A DNA stretch of 38,710 nt from JBBQWZ01 sp038210135 (GTDB lineage: Bacteria; Acidobacteriota; Terriglobia; Bryobacterales; Bryobacteraceae). The stretch is from positions 1-38,710 of the forward strand of contig JBBQWZ010000054.1 in NCBI GenBank assembly GCA_038210135.1, written 5' to 3'. Below the pieces are notes generated by a model that saw only the letters and a list, made by a program, of their open reading frames with translations, made no database searches and was not told the origin of the DNA. Shown here in pieces: positions 1 to 8,599 of this stretch; the stretch's first letter is position 1, and each line of letters starts with the position of its first letter. A program made the translations under genes and the position numbers.

Positions 1-141
1 GAGATGGTGATGCCGGGCGATAACGTCCAGCTCGAAGTGGAGCTGATCACGCCCATCGCGATGACCAAAGGTCTGCGCTTCGCCATTCGCGAAGGCGGCC
101 GCACGGTCGGCGCCGGTACGGTGTCGGAGATTATTGCATAA
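1..141 (+). CDS. tuf: Elongation factor Tu, C-terminal fragment (cut by window start)
   Basis: The open frame from base 1 to a TAA at 139-141 gives the last 46 residues of EF-Tu. It contains the family's domain 3 signatures EMVMPGDNV, ITPIAM and RFAIREGGRTVGAG. EF-Tu is the GTPase that delivers aminoacyl-tRNA to the ribosome; this piece belongs to the beta-barrel that contacts tRNA. The gene sits directly upstream of rpsJ, the common str-to-S10 arrangement. The GTPase domain lies outside the window. Confidence 0.97.
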   Translation, partial: EMVMPGDNVQLEVELITPIAMTKGLRFAIREGGRTVGAGTVSEIIA

Positions 142-151
142 GTAGTTCATC

Positions 152-194
152 GGCCCAGCAGGGGCTTCTTCCAGACGAGGAAGCTCCGGGGGCC
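152..194 (+). promoter_or_regulatory. Two-step hairpin in the tuf-rpsJ gap
   Basis: Bases 164-171 pair with 177-184 (8 bp, one T.G wobble, 5-nt loop). Outside an internal loop, 152-156 GGCCC pairs with 190-194 GGGCC. There is no run of T after it, so it is a poor intrinsic terminator. It lies 32 bases before the rpsJ start, so it could be an RNA processing or leader structure of the S10 operon. That role is inferred. Confidence 0.4.
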
Positions 195-226
195 TTTAGA
201 GTGTTTGCCGGTTTTGGTGAGAATTC

Positions 227-556
<330 letters not shown>

Positions 557-625
557 TCACGATTGCGAATTGAGTAGCTGACGTTGAAAGCTCGGGCCGC
601 TGTGTAAGCGCCTGCTTCCGAAGTC

Positions 626-654
626 AAACACTCCCGCAATCCTCTGAGGTGTTT
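626..654 (+). promoter_or_regulatory. Small stem bracketing the rplC ribosome binding site
   Basis: AAACAC (626-631) can pair with GTGTTT (649-654), and the GAGG ribosome binding sequence (645-648) lies at the base of the loop just before the rplC ATG at 657. Such a fold could tune L3 translation, but the stem is short and AT-rich. This is a weak call. Confidence 0.2.
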
Positions 655-656
655 TT

Positions 657-1289
657 ATGAGCCCAGGAATACTAGGCAAGAAAATCGGAATGACGCAGGT
701 TTTCCGCGCGGACGGGCAAGTGGTGCCCGTAACGCTCGTGAAGGCTGGTCCGTGTGTCGTCGTCCAGCGCAAGACGCCGGCGTCGGATGGCTATGATGCC
801 GTGCAGCTCGGCCTGGTCGAGTTTGCGAAAGCGTCGAAGCAGACCAAGGCATTGCAGGGCCATTTCAAGAAGGCCGGAGCCGACGGCGTGAAGTTCATGC
901 GTGAACTTCGCCTCGAACCGGGCAACGGCGACTTGAAGGTTGGCGACCGCATCCTGGCGGACGAATTCAAGCCGAACGACAAGGTGGACGTCATCGGAAT
1001 CAGCAAAGGTAAGGGCTTCGCCGGCGTCGTCCGCCGCTACCACTTCCGTGGTGGCGACTCGACCCACGGTTCGATGTTCCACCGCGCGCCGGGTTCGATC
1101 GGCTCTTCCAGCTTTCCCTCGCGCGTTTTCCCTGGAACCCGCATGGGCGGCCACATGGGTAGCGATCGCGTGACCGTGCGCAACCTCGAAATCGTCGAAG
1201 TGGACTCCGAGGACAACGTGCTGATGGTGAAGGGCGCGGTCCCCGGGCCGAATGGCGCCTACGTTATCTTGCGGAGGGCCAAAAGGTAA
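657..1289 (+). CDS. rplC: 50S ribosomal protein L3
   Basis: The 210-residue product starts PGILGKKIGMTQVF, the L3 hallmark. It carries the central extension GFAGVVRRYHFRGGDSTHGSMFHRAPGSIG, which approaches the peptidyl transferase centre, and GTRMGGHMG after it. The glutamine that can be N5-methylated by PrmB in some bacteria lies in or near this loop. L3 is one of the first proteins to bind 23S rRNA and nucleates 50S assembly. The gene is separated from rpsJ by 100 bases, the largest gap in the S10 part, and followed after 6 bases by rplD. Confidence 0.98.
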   Translation: MSPGILGKKIGMTQVFRADGQVVPVTLVKAGPCVVVQRKTPASDGYDAVQLGLVEFAKASKQTKALQGHFKKAGADGVKFMRELRLEPGNGDLKVGDRILADEFKPNDKVDVIGISKGKGFAGVVRRYHFRGGDSTHGSMFHRAPGSIGSSSFPSRVFPGTRMGGHMGSDRVTVRNLEIVEVDSEDNVLMVKGAVPGPNGAYVILRRAKR

Positions 1290-1295
1290 CCCGCC

Positions 1296-1919
1296 ATGCC
1301 ACAGGTAAACATCATCAATTTAGAGAACGCGACGGTCGGCTCGATCGAGCTGTCCGACGCCGTGTTCAACGCGCCCATCAATAAAGCGCTGATTTACGAA
1401 GCCGTCCGCAACTATCGCGCGAATCTTCGCCGCGGCACCGCTTCGACCAAGACCCGCCACGAAGTCTCCGGTTCGGGCAAAAAGCTCTGGAAGCAGAAGG
1501 GAACCGGCCGCGCCCGTATGGGTTCGATCCGCAGTCCTCTCTGGCGTCATGGCGGCACGACCCACGGTCCGCAGCCGCATAACTATTCCTACAAGCTTCC
1601 GAAAAAAATGCTGATCGGCGCGCTCCGCAGCGCGTTGACCGCGAAGCTGAAGGACGGCGAATTGAAGGTGGTCAACGGCTTTACGCTCGCCGACCACAAG
1701 ACGCAGAACTTCCGCAAGGTCCTCGATACGCTCGAAGTCAACAAGACTGTGCTGCTCGTCGATCTCGGGGAAAACAAGAATCTGACGCTGAGCTCGCGCA
1801 ATCTCGAAGGCGTAAAGCTGGTGGCGACCAAGGACGTAAGCGTTTACGACCTGCTGCTCCACAAGCTGGTGCTGGTGAGTGAGAACGCGGCGAAGCGCCT
1901 GTCGGAGGGCCTCGCCTAA
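1296..1919 (+). CDS. rplD: 50S ribosomal protein L4
   Basis: The 207-residue protein has the L4 long loop that lines the exit tunnel: KTRHEVSGSGKKLWKQKGTGRARMGSIRSP followed by WRHGGTTHGPQPHNYSYKLPKKM. The globular C-terminal part includes LLVDLGE and the conserved DLLLHKLVLVS. L4 binds 23S rRNA early and in E. coli represses its own operon; whether that holds here cannot be seen. Its TAA overlaps the ATG of rplW by one base (TAATG), which suggests translational coupling. Confidence 0.98.
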   Translation: MPQVNIINLENATVGSIELSDAVFNAPINKALIYEAVRNYRANLRRGTASTKTRHEVSGSGKKLWKQKGTGRARMGSIRSPLWRHGGTTHGPQPHNYSYKLPKKMLIGALRSALTAKLKDGELKVVNGFTLADHKTQNFRKVLDTLEVNKTVLLVDLGENKNLTLSSRNLEGVKLVATKDVSVYDLLLHKLVLVSENAAKRLSEGLA

Positions 1920-2206
1920 TGACTCTCTATGAAGTAATCAAGCGCCCGATCGTGACCGAAAAAGGCGTCACGCGCAAGGATTCCGAGCGTACGCTCTGTT
2001 TTGAAGTCGCGCCGCTCGCGAACAAGACCGAGATCCGTAAGGCCGTCGAGATGCTGTTCAAGGTGAAGGTGGACGAGGTCCGCACGGTGAACAATCTCGG
2101 CAAGCTCCGCCGCCGCGGCCGCTTCTCCGGATACCGCTCGGATTGGAAAAAGGCGTACGTCAAGTTGAAGTCGGGCGAGAAGATGCCCGAGTACGCGGAG
2201 ATCTAA
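1919..2206 (+). CDS. rplW: 50S ribosomal protein L23
   Basis: The 95-residue protein begins TLYEVIKRPIVTEKG and continues with FEVAPLANKTEIRKAVEMLFKVKVDEVRTVN, both typical of L23. L23 sits at the exit of the peptide tunnel and is the docking site for trigger factor and SRP. The loop GKLRRRGRFSGYRSDWKKAYVKL is the rRNA-binding extension. The start codon overlaps the rplD stop by one base, and the stop is two bases before the rplB ATG. Confidence 0.98.
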   Translation: MTLYEVIKRPIVTEKGVTRKDSERTLCFEVAPLANKTEIRKAVEMLFKVKVDEVRTVNNLGKLRRRGRFSGYRSDWKKAYVKLKSGEKMPEYAEI

Positions 2207-2208
2207 CG

Positions 2209-3039
2209 ATGCCGATCAAGAGTTACAGACCGATTACCCCTTCGCGCCGCGAGATGACCACGGTCACGCGCGAAGACATCACCAAGCAGACTCCGGAAAA
2301 GAGCCTGGTGAAAGGCAAGCAGCGCACCGGCGGACGTACGTCGAACGGACGCATTTCGAGCCGCTTCATCGGCGGAGGCGCCAAGAAGTCCTACCGCCTG
2401 ATCGATTTCAAGCGCGACAAGACCGGCGTTTCGGCTGTCGTCGCCACGATCGAGTACGATCCGAATCGTTCGGCGCGCATCGCGCTGTTGCATTACGTGG
2501 ATGGCGAGAAGCGTTACATCATCGCTCCGGTGGGTCTTGAAGTGGGACGCAAGGTGGTCTCCGGACCCGAGGCCGACATCCTCGTTGGCAACGCGCTTCC
2601 GCTCAAGAATATCCCCGCCGGTACCGTGATTCACAACATCGAATTGAAACCCGGCAAGGGTGCGCAGATGGCGCGTTCGGCGGGTTGCCAGGCTCAATTG
2701 GTTTCGCGCGAAGGCACCTACGCGTTGTTGAAACTGCCGTCGGGCGAGACGCGCCGCGTTCCAGTCGAATGCATGGCGACGGTGGGCCAGGTCGGCAACG
2801 TCGATCACGAAAATCAGAATTCCGGAAAAGCGGGGCGTACCCGCTGGCTGGGCAAGACTCCGCACAACCGCGGAGTGGTCATGAACCCGGTCGATCATCC
2901 GCACGGTGGTGGTGAAGGTAAATCCTCGGGCGGCCGTCACCCGGTCACTCCGTGGGGCCAGCCGACGCGCGGTTACAAGACCAGAAACAACAAGCGGACC
3001 GACAAGTGGATTGTCAGCCGCAAGAGCAAAAAGCGGTAG
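2209..3039 (+). CDS. rplB: 50S ribosomal protein L2
   Basis: L2 (276 residues from this start) is shown by MPIKSYRPITPSRR, the SGRISSRFIGGGAKKSYR-like N-terminal part, the OB and SH3-like core, and the C-terminal signature MNPVDHPHGGGEGKSSGG, whose histidine is needed for peptidyl transferase activity in E. coli. L2 bridges the subunits and binds domain IV of 23S rRNA. An in-frame upstream extension to 2143 overlaps rplW; the ATG at 2209 gives the family's normal N-terminus and was chosen for that reason. Confidence 0.98.
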   Translation: MPIKSYRPITPSRREMTTVTREDITKQTPEKSLVKGKQRTGGRTSNGRISSRFIGGGAKKSYRLIDFKRDKTGVSAVVATIEYDPNRSARIALLHYVDGEKRYIIAPVGLEVGRKVVSGPEADILVGNALPLKNIPAGTVIHNIELKPGKGAQMARSAGCQAQLVSREGTYALLKLPSGETRRVPVECMATVGQVGNVDHENQNSGKAGRTRWLGKTPHNRGVVMNPVDHPHGGGEGKSSGGRHPVTPWGQPTRGYKTRNNKRTDKWIVSRKSKKR

Positions 3040-3069
3040 GCGAGAGAGATTTAGAGGACAAGCGAAGAC

Positions 3070-3354
3070 ATGGGACGTTCACTCAGTAAAGGCCCGTTTG
3101 TCGACGATCACCTGCAAGCCAAGGTGACGGCGTTGATCGAGAAGAACGAAAAGAAAGTCATCCGGACGTGGTCTCGCCGCTCCACGATTCTGCCGGAGAT
3201 GATCGGACACACGTTCGGCGTGCACAACGGCAAGAAGTTTATCCCGGTGTATGTGTCCGAGAACATGGTCGGGCACAAGCTCGGCGAATTCTCGCCCACC
3301 CGGACGTTTAAGGGTCACGCGGCGAAGTCGTCGGACAAGTCGGCGAAGTCGTAA
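3070..3354 (+). CDS. rpsS: 30S ribosomal protein S19
   Basis: The 94-residue product has MGRSLSKGPFVDDHL at the N-terminus, then IRTWSRRSTILPEMIGHTFGVHNGKKFIPVYV and MVGHKLGEFSPTRTFKGH, an unbroken match to S19. S19 forms a complex with S13 in the 30S head near the A and P sites. The C-terminus is a short Ser/Lys-rich tail. An AGAGGACAAGCGAAG purine-rich stretch precedes the ATG. Confidence 0.98.
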   Translation: MGRSLSKGPFVDDHLQAKVTALIEKNEKKVIRTWSRRSTILPEMIGHTFGVHNGKKFIPVYVSENMVGHKLGEFSPTRTFKGHAAKSSDKSAKS

Positions 3355-3384
3355 CTGGATTCGGGAAAGAAGCGGAGATTCGAA

Positions 3385-3786
3385 ATGGAAGCGAGAGCAG
3401 AAGCTAGGTACATCAAGGTCTCGGCGCAGAAAGCGCGGCTCGTGATCGATATGATCCGCGGGCAGAAGGCCGGCGACGCGATCAACATTCTGCGAGCGGT
3501 GAACAAGCGGATTGCACCCTCGGTCGAGAAGGTTCTGCGTTCCGCCATTGCGAACGCCGAGCAGAAATCGACCGATGTGGACGTCGATAAGCTGATCGTG
3601 ACCGAAGCGTATGTCAACGAAGGGCCGCGCATGAAGCGCATCCGCCCCGCACCGATGGGACGCGCTTACCGCTATCAGCGGCGGATGTCGCACATCGTGG
3701 TTTCGGTGGGCGAAAAAGTAGTGGCCGTGTCCGGAAAGAAACCCACGGTTTCGGCGGGCGGCGAGAAGAAATCGTTGGCGAAGTAA
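3385..3786 (+). CDS. rplV: 50S ribosomal protein L22
   Basis: L22 (133 residues) is recognised by EARAEARYIKVSAQKARLVIDMIRG, the helix-rich core with VEKVLRSAIANAEQ, and the beta-hairpin GPRMKRIRPAPMGRAYRYQRRMSHIVV that lines the exit tunnel where macrolides bind. It is about 20 residues longer than the usual 110, because of a charged tail GKKPTVSAGGEKKSLAK. It lies between rpsS and rpsC in the standard order. Confidence 0.97.
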   Translation: MEARAEARYIKVSAQKARLVIDMIRGQKAGDAINILRAVNKRIAPSVEKVLRSAIANAEQKSTDVDVDKLIVTEAYVNEGPRMKRIRPAPMGRAYRYQRRMSHIVVSVGEKVVAVSGKKPTVSAGGEKKSLAK

Positions 3787-3803
3787 GCGAAAAGGAACAA
3801 CGA

Positions 3804-4778
3804 ATGGGTCAAAAAGTACATCCTTACGGTTTCCGGCTGGGCGTCACGAAGACGTGGCGGTCGCGCTGGTTTGCCAAGCAGGACTACGCCAAGCTGCTGC
3901 GCGAAGATCTCGAGTTGAAAGACTCTCTTCGTGAGCGCCTGAAGGCCGCCGGTGTCAGCTCGGTCGAAGTCGATCGCCCCGGCAACAAGCTCCGCATTAC
4001 GATCCGCACGTCGCGTCCGGGTATCATCATCGGCCGCAAAGGCGCCGAGATCGAAAAGCTCAAGACCGACCTGGCGAAATCGACCAAGCGCGAAGTCTTC
4101 ATCGACATTCAGGAAGTGCACAAGCCGGAGCTCGACGCCCAACTGGTGTCGGAATCGATCGCTCTGCAGCTTGAAAAGCGCGTGGCTTTCCGCCGCGCGA
4201 TGCGAAAGGCCGTCGATAGCGCGCTGCGTTTCGGCTGCAAGGGAATCAAGGTTCGCGTGTCGGGCCGCTTGAACGGCGCCGAAATCGCCCGCACGGAATG
4301 GTATCTGCAGGGCCAGTTGCCGCTGCACACTCTGCGCGCCGATATCGACTACGGTTTCTCGCAGGCTTACACCACCTACGGCGTCATCGGCGTCAAGTGC
4401 TGGGTTTATAAAGGCGAGATTCTCGAAGGCGGACGTCCGAATTTCAAGAACGATCCCGAACCGCGCCGCGCACCGCGTCGTGACAGCCGCGATCGGGATG
4501 GCCGCGACAACCGCGGTGGCGACAACCGTGGCGGAGATCGTGGTCCGGATATGCGCGACCGCCGTCCGCCGTTCCATCAGGAAGCCGCCGGATCGCCGGT
4601 GCAGCAGGCTCCGGTCGAGCCTCGCGCCGCCGCTCCGATTCTGCCGCCGCTGGCTGCGCCGGTGCAGCCTTCGTGGAAAGAAGAAGCACGGTCCGAGCCT
4701 AAGCCCGAGGCCGCCAAGCCAGAAGTTAACAAGCCCGACGCCGTCAAGCCGGAAGGAAACGAAACGAAGTCCGAATAG
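3804..4778 (+). CDS. rpsC: 30S ribosomal protein S3 with long disordered C-terminal extension
   Basis: Residues 1 to about 215 are ordinary S3: MGQKVHPYGFRLGV, the KH domain with IIIGRKGAEIEKL, and the C-terminal S3 domain with GRLNGAEIARTEWY and INYGFS-like IDYGFSQAYTTYGVIGVKCWVYKGE. S3 binds the 30S head at the mRNA entry and helps unwind mRNA. Most S3 proteins stop near residue 210-235; this one runs to 324. The tail has an Arg/Gly/Asp-rich stretch (about residues 222-255, with repeats of DNRGGD) and then a Pro/Ala/Glu/Lys-rich segment. The reading frame is intact and codon use does not change obviously. Confidence 0.97.
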   Translation: MGQKVHPYGFRLGVTKTWRSRWFAKQDYAKLLREDLELKDSLRERLKAAGVSSVEVDRPGNKLRITIRTSRPGIIIGRKGAEIEKLKTDLAKSTKREVFIDIQEVHKPELDAQLVSESIALQLEKRVAFRRAMRKAVDSALRFGCKGIKVRVSGRLNGAEIARTEWYLQGQLPLHTLRADIDYGFSQAYTTYGVIGVKCWVYKGEILEGGRPNFKNDPEPRRAPRRDSRDRDGRDNRGGDNRGGDRGPDMRDRRPPFHQEAAGSPVQQAPVEPRAAAPILPPLAAPVQPSWKEEARSEPKPEAAKPEVNKPDAVKPEGNETKSE

Positions 4779-4835
4779 CGGGATTGGCCTTAAATCGCCA
4801 GACGCGCTAGGAAAGACTAAGGAGACATTAACGCT

Positions 4836-5252
<417 letters not shown>

Positions 5253-5282
5253 GGCGTTTCGGGCTAACGAGGAAATAGGGAA

Positions 5283-5531
5283 ATGAAGGCAGATAAAGTT
5301 CGCGAGCTGGATGCGGCCGAGCTCCAAAAGCAGATGGGCGATGCGAAAGAGCAGAGCTTCCGAATCCGGTTTCAAATGTCGATGGGCCAGGCGGAAGGCA
5401 TTAACAAGCTGCGCACGATGCGCAAGGACCGGGCGCGCATGCTGACCATTCTTCGGGAGCGCGCGCTGAACCCGGAAAAGAATCCTGAGCCGGTGGCGGC
5501 GAAGAAGGCAACCAAGGCGAAGAAGAAGTAG
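5283..5531 (+). CDS. rpmC: 50S ribosomal protein L29
   Basis: The 82-residue product shows the L29 two-helix hairpin: MKADKVRELDAAELQKQMGDAKEQSFRIRFQ and then GINKLRTMRKDRARMLTILRER. L29 sits by the tunnel exit beside L23. A Lys/Ala-rich tail of about 18 residues (VAAKKATKAKKK) extends past the usual end. The gene is in its normal place between rplP and rpsQ. Confidence 0.96.
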   Translation: MKADKVRELDAAELQKQMGDAKEQSFRIRFQMSMGQAEGINKLRTMRKDRARMLTILRERALNPEKNPEPVAAKKATKAKKK

Positions 5532-5603
5532 CTTCGGCCAGCGGCCGCGAGTCACGCGAAAGCGAGCCGCGGTTTTTGCGCCGGACAAGGAAACGAGTTG
5601 AGC

Positions 5604-5960
5604 ATGGCAGAAGAAACGAAAAAGCCGAATAAGCAGGAAAAGCTAGGCCACGTGGTCTCGGCCAAGATGGAAAAGACCATCATCGTCGAGGTGACGCGCA
5701 AGGTTCCGCATCCGCTGTATAAGCGCGTTGTGACCAAGCGCAAGAAGTTCTACGCCCACGATGAACAGGGTCTCGCCAAGCTCGGCGACGTTGTCCGAAT
5801 TATCGAATGCCGTCCGATGAGCCGCCTGAAGCGGTGGTCGCTCGGCGAAGTGATTCGCAAAGCGGTGGTCGTGAACGCCGATCAGGCGCCGGGTATCGCC
5901 GGAGCCGACACGCGCGTGGTGCAGACCAACAAGCAAGCGAAAAAGAAAAAGAAGAAGTAG
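5604..5960 (+). CDS. rpsQ: 30S ribosomal protein S17
   Basis: S17 is seen in GHVVSAKMEKTIIVEV, HPLYKRVVTKRKKFYAHDE and the second strand pair DVVRIIECRPMSRLKRWSLGEVI, the OB fold that binds 16S helix 7 and 11. From the ATG at 5604 the protein has 118 residues, longer than the usual 85-90 because of a C-terminal tail ending in six lysines. A TTG two codons upstream (5598) is possible, but the AAGGAAA at 5588-5594 is better spaced for 5604. Confidence 0.96.
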   Translation: MAEETKKPNKQEKLGHVVSAKMEKTIIVEVTRKVPHPLYKRVVTKRKKFYAHDEQGLAKLGDVVRIIECRPMSRLKRWSLGEVIRKAVVVNADQAPGIAGADTRVVQTNKQAKKKKKK

Positions 5961-6024
5961 TTTCGAGCGTGCGGCCCCGAAGCGGGGCCCAGCCGGACTC
6001 CAAGGGTTTTAGGGAGAAGCGATC

Positions 6025-6393
6025 ATGATCGGAATGCGTTCCATCCTCGAGGTGGCCGACAACAGCGGGGCGCGCAAGTTGATGTGCATCCTGCCGCGCG
6101 GCGGCGATCTCGGACTGCGCGCGGGCTTGGGCGATGTCATCACGGCGAGCGTCAAAGAAGCGGCGCCGGATTCGGCCATCAAAAAGGGCAAGGTTGTCCG
6201 TTGCGTTATCGTGCGGATGCGGAAGGAAGCCCGCCGCAAGGACGGCACCTACATCCGGTTCGATACCAACGCCGCCGTGCTGATCAATGATGTCGGCGAG
6301 CCGGTCGGAACCCGCGTGTTCGGCCCGGTGGCGCGCGAACTCCGCGACAAGAAGTACATGAAGATCGTTTCGCTCGCTCCGGAGGTTATCTAA
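6025..6393 (+). CDS. rplN: 50S ribosomal protein L14
   Basis: The 122 residues match L14 exactly in length. MIGMRSILEVADNSGARKLMCI, GDVITASVKEAAPDSAIKKGKVVRCVIVR and the C-terminal GTRVFGPVARELRDKKYMKIVSLAPEVI are family hallmarks. L14 binds 23S rRNA at the subunit interface and forms bridges with 16S rRNA. It opens the spc-type part of the cluster. A GGGAGAAGCG ribosome binding sequence is just upstream. Confidence 0.98.
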   Translation: MIGMRSILEVADNSGARKLMCILPRGGDLGLRAGLGDVITASVKEAAPDSAIKKGKVVRCVIVRMRKEARRKDGTYIRFDTNAAVLINDVGEPVGTRVFGPVARELRDKKYMKIVSLAPEVI

Positions 6394-6397
6394 ACCT

Positions 6398-6787
6398 ATG
6401 CGTAAAGTAACTCCGCGCCGGCACCAGAACAAGCCGAAGGTGCTGTTCAAAATCAATCTCCGCAAGGATGACACCGTAAAAGTCATCTCCGGAAAGTACA
6501 AGGGCAAGACCGGCCGCGTGCTCGAAGTCGATCGCGCCAAGGGCCGCGTGCTGGTCGAAGGCGTCATGCTGATCAAACGGCACACGCGTCCGAATCCGGC
6601 TAAGCAGATCAAGGGCGGTATCGCCGAGCGGGAAGCGTCGATCGCGGTTTCTAACGTGATGATCGTAACCTCCGGCGGCATCCCGACCCGCATCGGTTTC
6701 AAGACCGAAGGCGCCGGCGCCGGCGAACGCCGCATCCGGATCGCAAAAAAGACCGGTGAGACATTGGATAAGAAAGGCGCCAAATAG
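6398..6787 (+). CDS. rplX: 50S ribosomal protein L24
   Basis: L24 (129 residues) carries the KOW motif KDDTVKVISGKYKGKTGRVLEVDRAKGRVLVEGV near residues 24-60, then KRHTRPNPAKQIKGGIAEREASIAVSNVMIV. L24 is an early-binding assembly initiator for the 50S subunit. It is some 20 residues longer than E. coli L24 owing to extra residues at both ends. It begins 4 bases after the rplN stop. Confidence 0.97.
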   Translation: MRKVTPRRHQNKPKVLFKINLRKDDTVKVISGKYKGKTGRVLEVDRAKGRVLVEGVMLIKRHTRPNPAKQIKGGIAEREASIAVSNVMIVTSGGIPTRIGFKTEGAGAGERRIRIAKKTGETLDKKGAK

Positions 6788-6808
6788 GCGCGCGGACGGG
6801 CGAATCGT

Positions 6809-7351
6809 ATGAAAGCCAGACTGAAAGAGCACTACAACAATACCGTCGTACCGGCCTTGAAAAAGGATTTCGGGTACACGAACGCAATGGCCGTGCCCAA
6901 GCTCGAAAAGGTTTCACTCAACATGGGTATGGGCGAAGCCACCGGCAACGCCAAGATCCTCGACGGAGCCGTCGCCGAGCTCACCTCCATCGCCGGCCAG
7001 AAGCCGGTGGTGACCAAGGCGCGCAAATCGATCGCCGCCTTCAAGCTTCGTGAAGGCATGTCGATCGGCTGCATGGTCACCCTGCGCGGCGACCGCATGT
7101 ACGAATTTCTCGATCGCCTGATGAACGTCGCTCTCCCGCGCGTCCGCGATTTCCGCGGCGTCTCGTCGAAGAGCTTCGATGGCCGCGGCAACTTCACGCT
7201 GGGCCTCAAAGAACAGTTGTTGTTTCCTGAAATCTCGTACGACAAAGTCGACAAGATCAAGGGCATGAATATTTCGATAACGACCACGGCGAAGACGGAC
7301 GCCGAAGGTTTGGCGCTGTTGAAGCACCTGGGAATGCCGTTCCGGCAGTAG
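6809..7351 (+). CDS. rplE: 50S ribosomal protein L5
   Basis: The 180-residue protein begins with RLKEHYNNTVVPALKKDFGY and has the L5 signatures VPKLEKVSLNMGMGEA, GQKPVVTKARKSIAAFKLREGMSIGCMVTLRG and LPRVRDFRGVS, ending ALLKHLGMPFRQ. L5 binds 5S rRNA and contacts the P-site tRNA. Its length is standard. It is followed by rpsN after 15 bases. Confidence 0.98.
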   Translation: MKARLKEHYNNTVVPALKKDFGYTNAMAVPKLEKVSLNMGMGEATGNAKILDGAVAELTSIAGQKPVVTKARKSIAAFKLREGMSIGCMVTLRGDRMYEFLDRLMNVALPRVRDFRGVSSKSFDGRGNFTLGLKEQLLFPEISYDKVDKIKGMNISITTTAKTDAEGLALLKHLGMPFRQ

Positions 7352-7366
7352 GAGAACTTAAGACAC

Positions 7367-7576
7367 ATGGCAACCACCGCAAAAATCGCCCGGGATGTAA
7401 AGCTCGCCAAGGCCGCCGCCGCCAAAACGCCAAAGCTGGGCGTTCGGCATCGCAACCGCTGCTTCCGCTGCGGACGCCCCCGCGGGTTTCTCCGCAAGTT
7501 CCAGCTGTGCCGTATTTGTTTCCGTAATCTCGCGCTCGCCGGTGAAATCCCAGGCGTCGTGAAGGCTAGCTGGTAG
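7367..7576 (+). CDS. rpsN: 30S ribosomal protein S14, zinc-binding type
   Basis: This 69-residue S14 has a clear zinc ribbon: Cys-X2-Cys-X12-Cys-X2-Cys in CFRCGRPRGFLRKF...CRICFR, followed by the family's LALAGEIPGVVKASW ending. It is therefore the short C+ (type Z) form, not the 101-residue zinc-free form. S14 is in the 30S head near S3 and S10. The N-terminal 25 residues are Ala/Lys-rich and a little longer than in most C+ proteins. Confidence 0.97.
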   Translation: MATTAKIARDVKLAKAAAAKTPKLGVRHRNRCFRCGRPRGFLRKFQLCRICFRNLALAGEIPGVVKASW

Positions 7577-7618
7577 CTCGGATAGAAGAGCCGGGAAAGA
7601 GAAAAAGTAGGAGTCACG

Positions 7619-8014
7619 ATGGTCACGGATCCGATTTCTGACATGCTCACGCGCATTCGCAACGGGCTGCAAGCACGCCACCTGAAGGTGGACGTGCCGG
7701 CCTCGAAGCTCAAGACCGATCTCGCGCGGATCCTGAAGGAAGAAGGCTTCATCGCGAATTACAAGCTCACCGAAGACGGCGCGAAGAAGTCCATTCGAAT
7801 TTATTTGAAGTACACCCCGGGCAACGTGCCGGTGATCTCGCGCATCGAGCGCGTATCGAAGCCGGGCTGCCGCGTCTACGTCGGTTCGCGCGAAGTGCCG
7901 CGCGTGCTCGGCGGCCTGGGTATCAACATTTTGACGACGCCGAAAGGCGTAATGACCGGCTGGACCGCCCGCAAGGAAAACGTCGGCGGCGAAGTTCTTT
8001 GCCAGGTCTGGTAA
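7619..8014 (+). CDS. rpsH: 30S ribosomal protein S8
   Basis: The 131-residue product begins VTDPISDMLTRIRNGLQA and ends with the S8 C-terminal signature GGLGINILTTPKGVMTGWTARKENVGGEVLCQVW. S8 binds helix 21 of 16S rRNA and organises the central domain; in E. coli it also represses the spc operon by binding rplE mRNA. AGTAGGAGTCACG before the ATG provides the ribosome binding site. Confidence 0.98.
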   Translation: MVTDPISDMLTRIRNGLQARHLKVDVPASKLKTDLARILKEEGFIANYKLTEDGAKKSIRIYLKYTPGNVPVISRIERVSKPGCRVYVGSREVPRVLGGLGINILTTPKGVMTGWTARKENVGGEVLCQVW

Positions 8015-8042
8015 CGCGGCCAAAGGCGTAAACGAGGAAATC

Positions 8043-8582
8043 ATGTCGAGAGTAGGAAACAAGCCAATTCCGGTGCCCAAAGGGGTTAAGATCCAGCTGG
8101 GCGACCAGATTCTGGTTGAAGGCCCCAAGGGCAAGCAGATCGTTCCGGTGCCCGCGGGCGTGACGCTCAAGCAGGAGAACGGCGTCATCACGCTGCTACG
8201 CGAAACCGACAAGCACGCCGCTCTGCATGGGCTGACGCGGGCCCTGTTGAGTAACGCCGTGGTCGGCGTCTCGGCCGGCTTCACGCGGGAGCTCGACATC
8301 GTCGGCATCGGCTACAACGCCGAGCTCAAGGGCCGCGTAGCGATCTTCAAGCTAGGCTACTCGCACCCCATCGAAATGTATCTGCCGGATGGCGTCGAGC
8401 TGAAAATCGACAAGCAAACCCATCTGGTGTTGACGGGCTACGACCGCCAGTTGGTTGGCCAAGTGGCGGCCAACATGCGCTCGCTGCGTCCGCCGGATCC
8501 CTACAAAAATAAGGGCGTCCGCTACACCGGCGAAGTGCTGCGTAAAAAGGTCGGCAAGACCGGCGCGACCGGTAAGAAGTAA
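8043..8582 (+). CDS. rplF: 50S ribosomal protein L6
   Basis: L6 (179 residues) is recognised by MSRVGNKPIPVPKGV, the first domain with HGLTRALLSNAVVGVSAGFTRELDIVGIGYNA and the second with GYDRQLVGQVAANMRSLRPPDPYKNKGVRYTGEVLRKKVGKTG, the strongest L6 signature. It binds 23S rRNA near the sarcin-ricin loop and the factor-binding site. Length is standard. Confidence 0.98.
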   Translation: MSRVGNKPIPVPKGVKIQLGDQILVEGPKGKQIVPVPAGVTLKQENGVITLLRETDKHAALHGLTRALLSNAVVGVSAGFTRELDIVGIGYNAELKGRVAIFKLGYSHPIEMYLPDGVELKIDKQTHLVLTGYDRQLVGQVAANMRSLRPPDPYKNKGVRYTGEVLRKKVGKTGATGKK

Positions 8583-8599
8583 GGCGACGGAGACAGAGA

